Source: Gloeobacter morelensis MG652769 (GTDB lineage Bacteria > Cyanobacteriota > Cyanobacteriia > Gloeobacterales > Gloeobacteraceae). From it: 64,000 nucleotides of DNA. Under the pieces are notes generated by a model. It was not told the origin of the DNA and did no database searches. It worked only from the letters and a program-made list of their open reading frames with translations. Numbering within the stretch: position 1 is the first letter of the stretch; every line of letters begins with the position of its first letter. The position numbers and the translations under genes are program-made. The stretch covers positions 496,001-560,000 of the forward strand of contig NZ_CP063845.1 in NCBI RefSeq assembly GCF_021018745.1, given 5' to 3'. Shown here piece by piece: positions 33,150-41,812 of this stretch.

Positions 33150-34823
33150 ATGCCTAGACTGGATTACTTCGCCCCCGGTGTATACATCGAGGAAATCGAC
33201 CGCGGTAGCCGCCCGATCGAAGGCGTGGCCACGGCGGTGGCGGGTTTTGTCGGCTTCACCGAGGATGTACGCGGCGGCGCTGAGCCGTACAAGCCGATGC
33301 TGGTGACCAACTGGACCCAGTTCATCGGCTACTTTGCCCGCCCCGGCTCCGACGGGTTTACCGATTTTGGCGCCTATCTGCCCTTCGCCGTCTACGGCTG
33401 GTTCCAGAATGGCGGCGGTCGCTGCTGGATTACGAGCATCGGCACCCAACTGCCCGGCCCCAAGCCCGGCACGCCCCAACCGATGAGCGAGACGGGCCTG
33501 GCGGTCCAGAGCCGCGGCAACCGTCCGTCGCTGCGCCTCAGCCTCAAGAGCGAGGCGGCCCAGCAAGGTTCGGTGACCGTGCAGATTGCCGACAGTGGCC
33601 CGCGCGCCCTGCCCGACGGCAGCGAAGGCGAACAGCCGGTCAACACGGGGGAATACTTCACCGTCACCGTCCGCCGGGGCGACCAGATCCTCGAGCGCTT
33701 CGACAACCTGACGATGGACCGTGACCCCCAGACCCAGGTGGCGACCTACGTCGCAAGCGCCCTGCAGACTTCGCAGTTTATCACCATCGAAGATCTGGCC
33801 CAGACCGGCCGTCCCCTGGCCCGCCGCCCCGGCAACGGCCAGTACGAACTGAGCCCGCCTCTGGTCGCCTCGACAGTCGACCGCTTCGCCCGCGATGTCG
33901 AGGGTCTGCGCGACGAGCGCACCGGCGTGCGCGGCATCTTCGAGATCGACGAAATCACGATGATCGCCTGCCCGGATCTGATGCGCGCCTACGAGGCCAA
34001 CCTGCTCGATTTGGAGCAGGTGCACGGGATCATGGAAATGATGATCAGCATGTGCGAAGGGTCCGCCAACGGCGATGTGCCCAACCCGCCCAACCGCATG
34101 GTGGTGCTCGATCCGCCCCCGGACCGCGTCAAACCGCAGGAAGTGGTCCAGTGGCTCGCCGCCTTCAACCGCCGCTCGATGTTCGCCGCTTTGTATTACC
34201 CGTGGGTGAAAGTAGCCAACCCGAGAAACGGCGGCCGGCCCATCCTGGTACCCCCCTCCGGTCACATCATGGGGGTGTGGGCGCGCACCGACGAGGCGCG
34301 CGGCGTCTACAAGGCTCCCGCCAACGAGGTGCCGCGGGGCATTATCGGCCTGGGCTACGACACCAACTTCCGCGAGCAGGAGCTGCTCAACCCGCTGGGG
34401 ATCAACTGCATCCGCAGTTTTCCGAACCGCGGCATCCGCATCTGGGGGGCCAGAACCCTCGTTGAGCCCGACAAGACCGAATGGCGCTACATCAGCGTCC
34501 GTCGCCTGATTAGCTATATCGAGAAGTCGATCGAACTGGGCACCCAGTGGGCGGTCTTCGAGCCGAACGATCAAGACCTCTGGATGCGCGTCAAGCGGAC
34601 AATCTCCAACTTCCTGGAGCGCATCTGGCGCGAGGGGGCGCTCTTTGGCGCCACGCCCCAGCAGGCGTTCTACGTCAAGTGCGACGAAGAACTCAATACC
34701 CCCGAGACGATGGTGTTGGGCCGTCTGTACATCGAAGTGGGCGTCAGCCCCGTGCGGCCGGCGGAATTTATCGTCTTCCGCATCGCCCAGTGGAATGGCT
34801 CCGAGGACGAAGACATCGTCTAG
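33150..34823 (+). CDS. Contractile sheath protein (phage tail sheath family)
   Basis: The 557-residue subunit of the contractile sheath, which shortens to drive the inner tube through a target membrane. The N-terminal signature is clear: FAPGVYIEEIDRGSRPIEGV, then VAGFVGFTED, LVTNWTQFIGYF and LPFAVYGWFQNGGGRCWITS. The C-terminal core contains GHIMGVWARTDEARGVYKAP and WRYISVRRLISYIEKSIELG, conserved in sheaths from phage T4 to extracellular systems. Only one sheath gene is present here, whereas Afp/PVC carry three. AGGAAG precedes the ATG, and hairpins flank the gene on both sides. Confidence 0.95.
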   Translation: MPRLDYFAPGVYIEEIDRGSRPIEGVATAVAGFVGFTEDVRGGAEPYKPMLVTNWTQFIGYFARPGSDGFTDFGAYLPFAVYGWFQNGGGRCWITSIGTQLPGPKPGTPQPMSETGLAVQSRGNRPSLRLSLKSEAAQQGSVTVQIADSGPRALPDGSEGEQPVNTGEYFTVTVRRGDQILERFDNLTMDRDPQTQVATYVASALQTSQFITIEDLAQTGRPLARRPGNGQYELSPPLVASTVDRFARDVEGLRDERTGVRGIFEIDEITMIACPDLMRAYEANLLDLEQVHGIMEMMISMCEGSANGDVPNPPNRMVVLDPPPDRVKPQEVVQWLAAFNRRSMFAALYYPWVKVANPRNGGRPILVPPSGHIMGVWARTDEARGVYKAPANEVPRGIIGLGYDTNFREQELLNPLGINCIRSFPNRGIRIWGARTLVEPDKTEWRYISVRRLISYIEKSIELGTQWAVFEPNDQDLWMRVKRTISNFLERIWREGALFGATPQQAFYVKCDEELNTPETMVLGRLYIEVGVSPVRPAEFIVFRIAQWNGSEDEDIV

Positions 34824-34834
34824 CGGCCGCCCAC

Positions 34835-34869
34835 GGCCGTTGGCCATCCCTAGGGGGTGGCCGACGGCC
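34835..34869. promoter_or_regulatory. Long hairpin between sheath and tube genes
   Basis: Arms of 16 bases (34835-34850 and 34854-34869) pair throughout if two G-U pairs are allowed, around the loop TAG. It begins 12 bases after the sheath stop codon and has no U tract. It could stabilise the sheath messenger or attenuate read-through to the tube genes. Confidence 0.65.
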
Positions 34870-34910
34870 CCCGAGCGCAATCACTGACTACCCACGATAG
34901 GAGCACGACC

Positions 34911-35372
34911 ATGCCTGGAGAGTTTCTTACATCCTGCAAGTTTTACTTCGAAGCTGACGGGATCACCGACAAGATGATTAGCGAAATCCGCGGACTGGTG
35001 GCCCAGTCGCCCGTGGGCGGCGCCGAGTCGGTGCACGGTTCGAGCAAAAGCGGGGCGAAGGCCCGCCAGGTCAGCCCGACCACCGAAAAGTTCACCCACG
35101 TGATCGCCAAGCTAGTCGCCACCAACGACGTCGATCTCTACCAGTGGTACGAACTGTGCAACAAAAACGACGCGGGCGGCTCCTCCTGGAAGCTCAACCG
35201 CAAGTCCGCCTCGGTGACCGCCTACGACCAGGGCGGCACGATGCAGGCGCGCTGGGAAATCATCAACTGCTACCCCTGCAAGTACGGCGGCCCGGATTTT
35301 GGCGCCAACTCCCCGCAGATGGCCACCGAGACCATCGAACTGGTCCACGAAGGCATCAAGCGCGTCCTGTAA
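34911..35372 (+). CDS. Inner tube protein 1 (gp19-like phage tail tube)
   Basis: A 153-residue subunit of the rigid inner tube. It matches the gp19/Hcp-like tube family of injection systems: FLTSCKFYFEADGITDKMIS, the central AKARQVSPTTEKFTHVIAKL, and GTMQARWEIINCYPCKYGGP DFG in two adjoining blocks. It starts at ATG 34911 behind GGAG; the in-frame extension to 34857 lies in the hairpin. It is the first of three tube-type genes and probably the main one (Pvc1-like). Confidence 0.92.
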   Translation: MPGEFLTSCKFYFEADGITDKMISEIRGLVAQSPVGGAESVHGSSKSGAKARQVSPTTEKFTHVIAKLVATNDVDLYQWYELCNKNDAGGSSWKLNRKSASVTAYDQGGTMQARWEIINCYPCKYGGPDFGANSPQMATETIELVHEGIKRVL

Positions 35373-35404
35373 GCACCCTACACTTTCGTTAACGGAGGAA
35401 TACC

Positions 35405-35896
35405 ATGGTCGCCCCGGAAAAAGAGTATCTAGTAGCCACACACTACTACTTCTCCGCAGAGGGCATCGAGGATCGGGCAATTCTGGCGGTCAGCAACATC
35501 AACGCCGCGAGTCCCATCGCCAGCAAAAACGAACCGATCGGTGCCAAGAAAAGCGGTATGCACGTCCGCCAAGCTACCCCGACCCGCCAGACCTTTCAGA
35601 ACATGAAAGTCAAGCTGGTCATGAACCAGGACAACGCCATCCAGAAGTGGTACCGCGACTGCAACAAGCAGCACACCAGCACCGGCAACACCTGGAAGGA
35701 AAACCGCAAACTCTGCTGGATCGCCGGTTTCACCCAGGACGGCAGCGAAGTAGTGCGCTACGAACTGGTCAACACCTACCCGGTCTCCTACGTCGGTCCG
35801 ATGTTCGGGGCGGCCAGCGGCGAGATGGCGGTGGAGACGGTCGATTTGCAGTTTGAAGAGATGAACACGATCGGCCGCGAACTGGGCGATCTCTAG
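35405..35896 (+). CDS. Inner tube protein 2 (gp19-like)
   Basis: A 163-residue tube-family protein, paralogous to the one before it: LVATHYYFSAEGIEDRAILA, VRQATPTRQTFQNMKVKLVM and ELVNTYPVSYVGPMFGA occupy equivalent positions. GGAGG lies 6 bases before the ATG. In Afp/PVC systems a second tube protein (Pvc5-like) forms the layer joining tube to spike, a role that fits here by order. Confidence 0.9.
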   Translation: MVAPEKEYLVATHYYFSAEGIEDRAILAVSNINAASPIASKNEPIGAKKSGMHVRQATPTRQTFQNMKVKLVMNQDNAIQKWYRDCNKQHTSTGNTWKENRKLCWIAGFTQDGSEVVRYELVNTYPVSYVGPMFGAASGEMAVETVDLQFEEMNTIGRELGDL

Positions 35897-35911
35897 CGGT
35901 AGGTAAACGCT

Positions 35912-36427
35912 ATGGCCGCGCCGAGCTATGAGTTCCTCACCGCCTGCCGGTTCTATCTCGAGCTCATCCTCGACGGCAGCACCGAGGCGGACGCGATTTT
36001 TCTCGAATGCCGGGGTATCCGAGCCAAGCAGCCGGTGGTGGATATCTACGAGGTAACCCCCCAGCGCTGGGGGGGGGCCAAGCACGGACTGGTGGTCAGC
36101 ACCAAAATGCCGGGCAACACCCAGCGCACCACCTTGATCCTCCGGCGGGGGATGTCGAGTTCGATTGTCCTGTGGAACTGGTTTTATGCTGTCGAGCAGG
36201 GGGGATGGGCGGCCCAGCGGCGCTCGGGGTCGCTGACGATGTACACTCAATCCGGAGACCCGACCGCGCGCTTCGACTTCGATGGGGCCTGGCCGACCAG
36301 TTTCGGCCCGGCCTCGGGCAAGTTTTCCTACATCGAAACCAATCGTCCGGGTCTCGATGCTTCGAGCAGCGATTTTGCCCTCGAAGAGGTGGAACTGGCG
36401 GTCGAAGAATTCAAACGGGTGATGTGA
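35912..36427 (+). CDS. Tube-initiator / third gp19-like protein
   Basis: A 171-residue tail-tube-family member, more divergent than the first two: EFLTACRFYLELILDGSTEA DAIFLECRG, then TTLILRRGMSSSIVLWNWFY, and GAWPTSFGPASGKFSYIET. The longer central loop and order suggest the Pvc6-like layer contacting the baseplate hub. It lies 15 bases after tube protein 2 and 1 base before the next gene, so the block is one operon. Confidence 0.85.
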   Translation: MAAPSYEFLTACRFYLELILDGSTEADAIFLECRGIRAKQPVVDIYEVTPQRWGGAKHGLVVSTKMPGNTQRTTLILRRGMSSSIVLWNWFYAVEQGGWAAQRRSGSLTMYTQSGDPTARFDFDGAWPTSFGPASGKFSYIETNRPGLDASSSDFALEEVELAVEEFKRVM

Positions 36428-36428
36428 G

Positions 36429-36755
36429 ATGGGGGCCATCCAGACGGAGTTCGAGTTCACCTTGCCTAAGGGATATCTCGATCCCGACGGCAACCTGCAC
36501 CGCAAAGGCTTGATGCGCCTATCGACCGCCATGGACGAGATCGCACCCCTGCGCGATCCGCGGGTCAAATCCAATCCTGCCTACGCCACGATCATCATCC
36601 TCTCGCGGGTGATCGTGCAGTTGGGGGCGCTACCGGAGGTGACCCCGGCCGTCGTCGAAGGCTTCTTCGCAGGCGATCTCAACTTTTTGCAGAACTTCTA
36701 CCGGCAAATCAACGGACTGGTGCCGGAGGCGAACAAGTCCGCGAGCGCGCCGTGA
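36429..36755 (+). CDS. Phage tail assembly-like protein 1
   Basis: A 108-residue small protein found after the tube genes in extracellular injection systems and resembling phage tail-assembly chaperones. The core pattern is TEFEFTLPKGYLDPDGNLHR, KGLMRLSTAMDEIAPLRDPR, then PAYATIIILSRVIVQLG. It begins one base after the stop of tube protein 3. Its exact step in assembly is not known. The next gene is a clear paralogue. Confidence 0.75.
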   Translation: MGAIQTEFEFTLPKGYLDPDGNLHRKGLMRLSTAMDEIAPLRDPRVKSNPAYATIIILSRVIVQLGALPEVTPAVVEGFFAGDLNFLQNFYRQINGLVPEANKSASAP

Positions 36756-36769
36756 TTGGGCACAGTGCC

Positions 36770-37141
36770 ATGAGCCAGGGATTTCAAAGTGAGTTTGCTT
36801 TTACGTTGCCGCGCGGCCTTTTGGGCGAGGGGGCAGAGCTGCACCGCCAGGGCACGATGCGCCTGGCCACCGCCCGCGACGAGATGGCCGTGCAAAAGGA
36901 CAGCCGGGTGCAGGCCAATCCGGCCTACGGAGTGCTGGTGATGCTCTCGCGGGTGATCGTGCGCCTGGGCACCCTCGCGGCGATTACCCCCGAGGCGCTC
37001 GAGAGCCTGTTTACCCGCGACATCGCTTACCTGCGCGAGCTGTACAACCGGCTCAACCAGCAGGGCAACGTCCATATCCCGGCCCAGTGCCCCCAGTGCA
37101 GCAGTCGCTTCGCGGTGGAGCTCGCCCTATCGGGGGAATAA
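36770..37141 (+). CDS. Phage tail assembly-like protein 2 with C-terminal CxxC
   Basis: A 123-residue paralogue of the preceding protein (SEFAFTLPRGLLGEGAELHR, GTMRLATARDEMAVQKDSRV, PAYGVLVMLSRVIVRLG). It extends further to a C-terminal CPQCSSRFAVELALSGE, half of a zinc ribbon, so metal binding may need a second copy or partner. I start at ATG 36770; a GTG at 36752 overlapping the previous stop would add six residues. Duplication followed by gain of the CxxC tail is the simplest history. Confidence 0.75.
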   Translation: MSQGFQSEFAFTLPRGLLGEGAELHRQGTMRLATARDEMAVQKDSRVQANPAYGVLVMLSRVIVRLGTLAAITPEALESLFTRDIAYLRELYNRLNQQGNVHIPAQCPQCSSRFAVELALSGE

Positions 37142-37407
37142 TCGGCTACCCCTCCGACCGGCTCTACGAGGAGGTAGCCTACATCGCCTTTCACTTTCAC
37201 TGGCCGCCGGACGCGATTATAGATCTCGAACACAAAGACCGCCAGCGCTGGGTCGCAGAAATCGGCAAGATCCACAAGCAGAGCCAGGTGCAAGCTCCGC
37301 CAAAGGCCGTGCCCAGACCGAAGGCCGATCCCAGCGAGGGGCAGTGGACCACCTTTGCGCCCGGGCCGCCGCGCTCGCAAGATCTGCGCAACCCTCGGGG
37401 GGGATAG
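37087..37407 (+). CDS. DUF6760 family injection-system protein
   Basis: A protein of up to 106 residues whose recognisable part, GYPSDRLYEEVAYIAFHFHW followed by AIIDLEHKDRQRWVAEI, is the DUF6760 domain typical of extracellular injection loci. The frame overlaps the preceding gene by about 55 bases. Start codons available are GTG at 37087 and 37096; neither has a clear ribosome site, so it may be made by coupled re-initiation. The C-terminal third is Pro/Lys-rich and probably disordered. Function is unknown. Confidence 0.72.
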   Translation: MPPVQQSLRGGARPIGGIIGYPSDRLYEEVAYIAFHFHWPPDAIIDLEHKDRQRWVAEIGKIHKQSQVQAPPKAVPRPKADPSEGQWTTFAPGPPRSQDLRNPRGG

Positions 37408-37430
37408 GCGCCTAAAGCGCCGCCACACAA

Positions 37431-37446
37431 CAGGTATGCCTACCTG
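37431..37446. promoter_or_regulatory. Palindrome between DUF6760 and kinase genes
   Basis: Perfect inverted repeat CAGGTA/TACCTG around TGCC, in the 158-base gap before the kinase gene. A small GC hairpin (GGCGC/GCGCC) lies just before it at 37407-37421. Either could mark the operon end; no U tract follows. Confidence 0.35.
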
Positions 37447-37565
37447 GTGCACCCCGCAAGGTGCGACCGAAGTTGGTGTGCAGCGCCCCGGCGGTTTGCC
37501 CCAATCTCAAGGGGACGGACCCGCCACCCCCTTAGAAACCGCATCGTTGTGTCAAAGGAGCAAGC

Positions 37566-38438
37566 GTGGCCAGGAGCAAGGTGCCCTCAGAATGCTGCGA
37601 ACGGCAGGGCGGCCTGACGCGCTTTTGCCGGGTCTGCGGCCGTATGCTTACAGGTGGCGAAGTGCTCGAAAATCCGGAGACCGGCAATCGCTACGAACGG
37701 GTCGACACCCTGGCCCAGGGGGGTATGAGCACGACCTATCTGGTCTTCAACCACCAGACCGACCGGCTCGCGGTGCTCAAAGAAATTGACGCAGATCTCT
37801 CGCGCAAGGCTAAGGCGCGGGAGCTGTTCTTGCGCGAGGCGCAGGTGCTCGCCGGACTCGACCACGGCGGCATCCCCCGCTTTTACGATTATTTCTCGAC
37901 CGACGAACGCCACTATTTGGTCATGGAGATGATCCACGGCCTCACCCTGGAGCAGGTGCAACCCCGTTCCGCCGCCCAGGCGGCAGGCTGGATGATCGAA
38001 GCGTGCAACGTGCTTGTCTACCTGCACGGCTTGCAACCGCCGGTCATCCACCGCGACATCAAGCCCGCCAATTTGATCTTGCGCTACAACCCCCGCGAGG
38101 TGGTGCTCATCGACTACGGTGCGGTCAAGTTGGCCGGCGGCAGACAGGGCACGCGCATCGCCACCCCCGGCTACAGTCCGCCGGAGCAGGGGCGGGGACG
38201 GCCCTGTCTGCAGTCGGACATCTACGGCGTGGGGATGACGCTGGTATTTTTGCTCACTCGCCAATTTCCGGGCCGCTTCTACCACCCGCGCGAGCGGCGG
38301 CTGGTGGGTCTGGAGGAAGCCGGGATCGAAGCGCCGCTCGCGGCGGTGATCGCCAAAGCCACCGCTTACCACCCCCAGGAGCGCCACCGCGACAGCCAGG
38401 AGTTGGCCCAGGCCCTGTCGCCCTTTGCCCTGGGTTGA
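37566..38438 (+). CDS. Ser/Thr protein kinase with N-terminal cysteine-rich motif
   Basis: A 290-residue soluble Hanks-type kinase. Residues 10-24 carry four cysteines (CC...CRVC) that could form a zinc ribbon. The kinase core follows: glycine loop LAQGGMSTTYLV, ATP-binding K72 (AVLKEID), catalytic loop HRDIKPANLIL (D164), DYG in place of DFG (183-185), and TPGYSPPEQGRG in the activation segment. There is no membrane helix or sensor domain. It starts at GTG behind AAAGGAG and lies 158 bases after the last injection gene, same strand. Control of the injection machine by phosphorylation is possible but unproven. Confidence 0.88.
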   Translation: MARSKVPSECCERQGGLTRFCRVCGRMLTGGEVLENPETGNRYERVDTLAQGGMSTTYLVFNHQTDRLAVLKEIDADLSRKAKARELFLREAQVLAGLDHGGIPRFYDYFSTDERHYLVMEMIHGLTLEQVQPRSAAQAAGWMIEACNVLVYLHGLQPPVIHRDIKPANLILRYNPREVVLIDYGAVKLAGGRQGTRIATPGYSPPEQGRGRPCLQSDIYGVGMTLVFLLTRQFPGRFYHPRERRLVGLEEAGIEAPLAAVIAKATAYHPQERHRDSQELAQALSPFALG

Positions 38439-38480
38439 TCGACTCGGTACAATGGCGCAGTCCGTTTGCCGCTGGTGCCC

Positions 38481-39659
38481 ATGAAGACTGCCGCCCGCCT
38501 CGATCGCATCCCGCCTTATCTTTTTGCCGAAATCGACCGCCGCCGCGACGAGGCCGTCGCCCGCGGCGTGGACATCATCAACATGGGCATCGGCGACCCG
38601 GACAAACCCACCCCCCCGGTGGTACTGGAGGCGATGCACGCGGCCATCGACGACCCCTCCACCCACAACTACCCGCCCTACAAGGGCACCAGAGCTTATC
38701 GGGAGGCGGCGGCGGCCTGGTTCGAGCGGCGCTTCGGCGTGGGCGGCTTCAACCCGGATACCGAGGTAATTTCTTCGATCGGCTCCAAAGAAGCGATTCA
38801 CAACACGTTTTTGGCCTTCGTCGATCCGGGCGATTACACCCTCATCCCCGATCCGGCCTATCCGGTCTATCGCACCTCGACGATTTTTGCCGGGGGCGAA
38901 TTTTTTACGATGCCACTGCTGCCCGAAAACCAGCTGCTGCCGGATCTGGAGGCGGTGCCCGAGGCAGTGGCCTGCAAGGCGAAACTGTTGTGGCTCAACT
39001 ACCCCAACAACCCCACCGGAGCGGTCGCCCCGCTCGAATTTTTTGAGAAGGTCGTCCACTTTGCCAAAAAGCACGACATTCTCGTTTGCCACGACAACGC
39101 CTACAGCGAGATGGCCTACGACGGCTACAAGCCGCCCAGCATTCTGCAGGTGCCCGGAGCCCGCGATGTCGCCATCGAATTTCTCTCGTGCTCAAAAGCC
39201 TACAACATGACCGGCTGGCGCGTCGGCTTTGTGATCGGCAACCGGACGGGGATTGCCGGACTCGGCCAGGTAAAGACCAACATCGATTCGGGCGTCTTCA
39301 AGGCTATCCAGCAGGCGGCGATTGCCGCCTTCGGCCTCGACGACGAGCGGCTGCACGAACTGATGGCCGTCTACCAGAACCGCCGCAACATCATCGTCGA
39401 GGGCCTGCGCTCGCTGGGTTGGCCCCTCGAAGCCCCGAAAGCCACCCTCTACGTCTGGGCACCCATCCCGAAATCCTTCGGCTCATCGGTCGAATTTGTG
39501 GGGGCATTACTTGATAAGTGCGGGATCATCGTTCCGCCGGGCAACGGCTACGGCGAGCACGGCGAGGGCTTCTTCCGCATCGCCCTGACGGTGCCCGACG
39601 AGCGCATGCGCGAGGCGATCGGCCGCATGGAAGCTGCCGGTATCCGCTTCGAGGGCTAG
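38481..39659 (+). CDS. dapL: LL-diaminopimelate aminotransferase
   Basis: PLP enzyme converting tetrahydrodipicolinate and glutamate directly to LL-diaminopimelate, the lysine route used by plants and cyanobacteria. The 392-residue protein begins RIPPYLFAEIDRRRDEAVAR and DIINMGIGDPDKPTPP, then THNYPPYKGTRAYREA, NYPNNPTG, and the PLP lysine in FLSCSKAYNMTGWRVGF. The ATG at 38481 is chosen over a GTG-region extension from 38466. Assignment within the LL-DAP/aspartate aminotransferase group is by motif and cyanobacterial context. Confidence 0.85.
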   Translation: MKTAARLDRIPPYLFAEIDRRRDEAVARGVDIINMGIGDPDKPTPPVVLEAMHAAIDDPSTHNYPPYKGTRAYREAAAAWFERRFGVGGFNPDTEVISSIGSKEAIHNTFLAFVDPGDYTLIPDPAYPVYRTSTIFAGGEFFTMPLLPENQLLPDLEAVPEAVACKAKLLWLNYPNNPTGAVAPLEFFEKVVHFAKKHDILVCHDNAYSEMAYDGYKPPSILQVPGARDVAIEFLSCSKAYNMTGWRVGFVIGNRTGIAGLGQVKTNIDSGVFKAIQQAAIAAFGLDDERLHELMAVYQNRRNIIVEGLRSLGWPLEAPKATLYVWAPIPKSFGSSVEFVGALLDKCGIIVPPGNGYGEHGEGFFRIALTVPDERMREAIGRMEAAGIRFEG

Positions 39660-39902
39660 TCTGGTAGAAGACTGCCTTTGCAGGAAGCGGCGATGGTTCA
39701 GGTTGTTCCGCCAAATGGATCTGCTCAATCTTGAAAGGCTTGGGACAACTTTGATGCCGGTAGGCTTGAGCGGCCTCTTGGAGCTTCACCACTCGATGTG
39801 GGTCAGCCTGTCGTCCACAAGCTGCTCCCCGGTTGAATACTGGCTATCGATTCGGCCCCTTTGCGGACTGCCCGGGCTCGCCGAGCGGCTCCTCCACAAA
39901 AA
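39660..39902. other. Intergenic between dapL and por 3' ends
   Basis: About 240 bases between converging genes. An open frame on the plus strand (39703-39906) overlaps the por stop and has no family resemblance; I see no convincing gene, repeat or terminator. Confidence 0.5.
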
Positions 39903-40862
<960 letters not shown>

Positions 40863-40956
40863 CTATCCTCCTTGTTCGATCGCGCCCCGGCGATGGGGTG
40901 GGCGGGGTGGGCCCGGTCCTGGCGGCCAGTGAACCCCCAACGTCGTGGTGCAGCAT

Positions 40957-41370
40957 TCATTTTGCGGCCGAGGCCGGTGGCGTCAAGCGGGCGGCAAAGC
41001 CGAGGTGTTGCCAGGCCACGTCGCCGGGCGAGCAGCGCCAGTGGTCTATGTGCGCGGCGATCTGTCCCTGGGCGTCAAGATCCAGTTCGCTCCAGCCGTC
41101 GATGACGATGCGCGGCTTCCAGGGTAAAGGTGCCTGCCAGCTCAGGGTCCAGGTTGTAACGATCCGTGTTTGCTGGCGCTCGATGCTGTGCAGCTCCAGG
41201 CGGATCTGCTGGAACCAGCGGTGCATCCAGCCAATCATCCGGCGGTAGCGCTCGATGCCCCGGAAGCGGTTGAGCGGGTCTTTGAAGTAGACGTCGTTTG
41301 CATAAATGGCGTAAGTCTGGTCTTCGGGGAAGCGCTGGTAGTCCGCTTTGAGAATTTCTAGAATATCCAT
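40957..41370 (-). CDS. DUF2358 family protein
   Basis: A 137-residue protein with an NTF2-like fold, conserved in cyanobacteria and plants and of unknown function. The match is close over the whole length: MDILEILKADYQRFPEDQTY, IYANDVYFKDPLNRFRGIER, WTLSWQAPLPWKPRIVIDGW, and IDHWRCSPGDVAWQHLGF. I start at ATG 41370; ATG 41379 (MGAMDIL) is also possible. The frame is open further upstream only because it runs through the dispersed repeat. Confidence 0.85.
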   Translation of the reverse strand: MDILEILKADYQRFPEDQTYAIYANDVYFKDPLNRFRGIERYRRMIGWMHRWFQQIRLELHSIERQQTRIVTTWTLSWQAPLPWKPRIVIDGWSELDLDAQGQIAAHIDHWRCSPGDVAWQHLGFAARLTPPASAAK

Positions 41371-41486
41371 GGCCCCCATCAAGTTTTGTGTCGATCCTAT
41401 CGCCTGTGCCTTCGGTGCGGCGTTGGGCGGGTTGACTAAAGACTTTGATGCAACGCTTTTTATCCTCACATCTGGCAGTTGGTGTG

Positions 41487-41675
41487 GCACGACAGTCTGT
41501 GGGGCGAGAGGCGGCACCCCCTTCGGGTGCCCCTCTCGCGCTCTCCCCCTCCCCGCGTCGAGGGGCTGCCAGCCCCCCGACACCCCCCGGACCGAGCGGC
41601 ATGGTCGAGAACGAGGTTTTGTGGGTGGGATGGGCTTATGCTTCCAGGGCCTGCACGACGCGTGTCGACTGCGGC
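41487..41675 (+). repeat. Dispersed structured repeat, copy 3
   Basis: The third copy of the 190-bp element, very similar to copy 2 through both hairpins and the terminal TGCACGACGCGTGTCGACTG. Unlike the other two it lies between divergent 5' ends (DUF2358 and the CruP-like gene), so it would be inside one or both 5' leaders. Confidence 0.88.
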
Positions 41676-41812
41676 GGTGGGGCTTGCTCGCCGTTGGGCT
41701 GCGGAGGTTTTCTGATGAAGTCGTTCAAAGGCCGCGCAAAACCTGAGGGGCAGCCGGTTTTCTCGGGCACCTGATCTAGGATCAACACATCCACCTCGCC
41801 GGAGCGTCCGCG

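Noticed and set aside
33144-34880. 578-codon minus-strand frame opposite the sheath gene
   Set aside because: It mirrors the sheath codons exactly and has no recognisable motif.
32252-37407. Possible prophage
   Set aside because: Tail-type genes only; no capsid, portal, terminase, integrase or lysis genes, and the cap and DUF6760 genes belong to injection systems.
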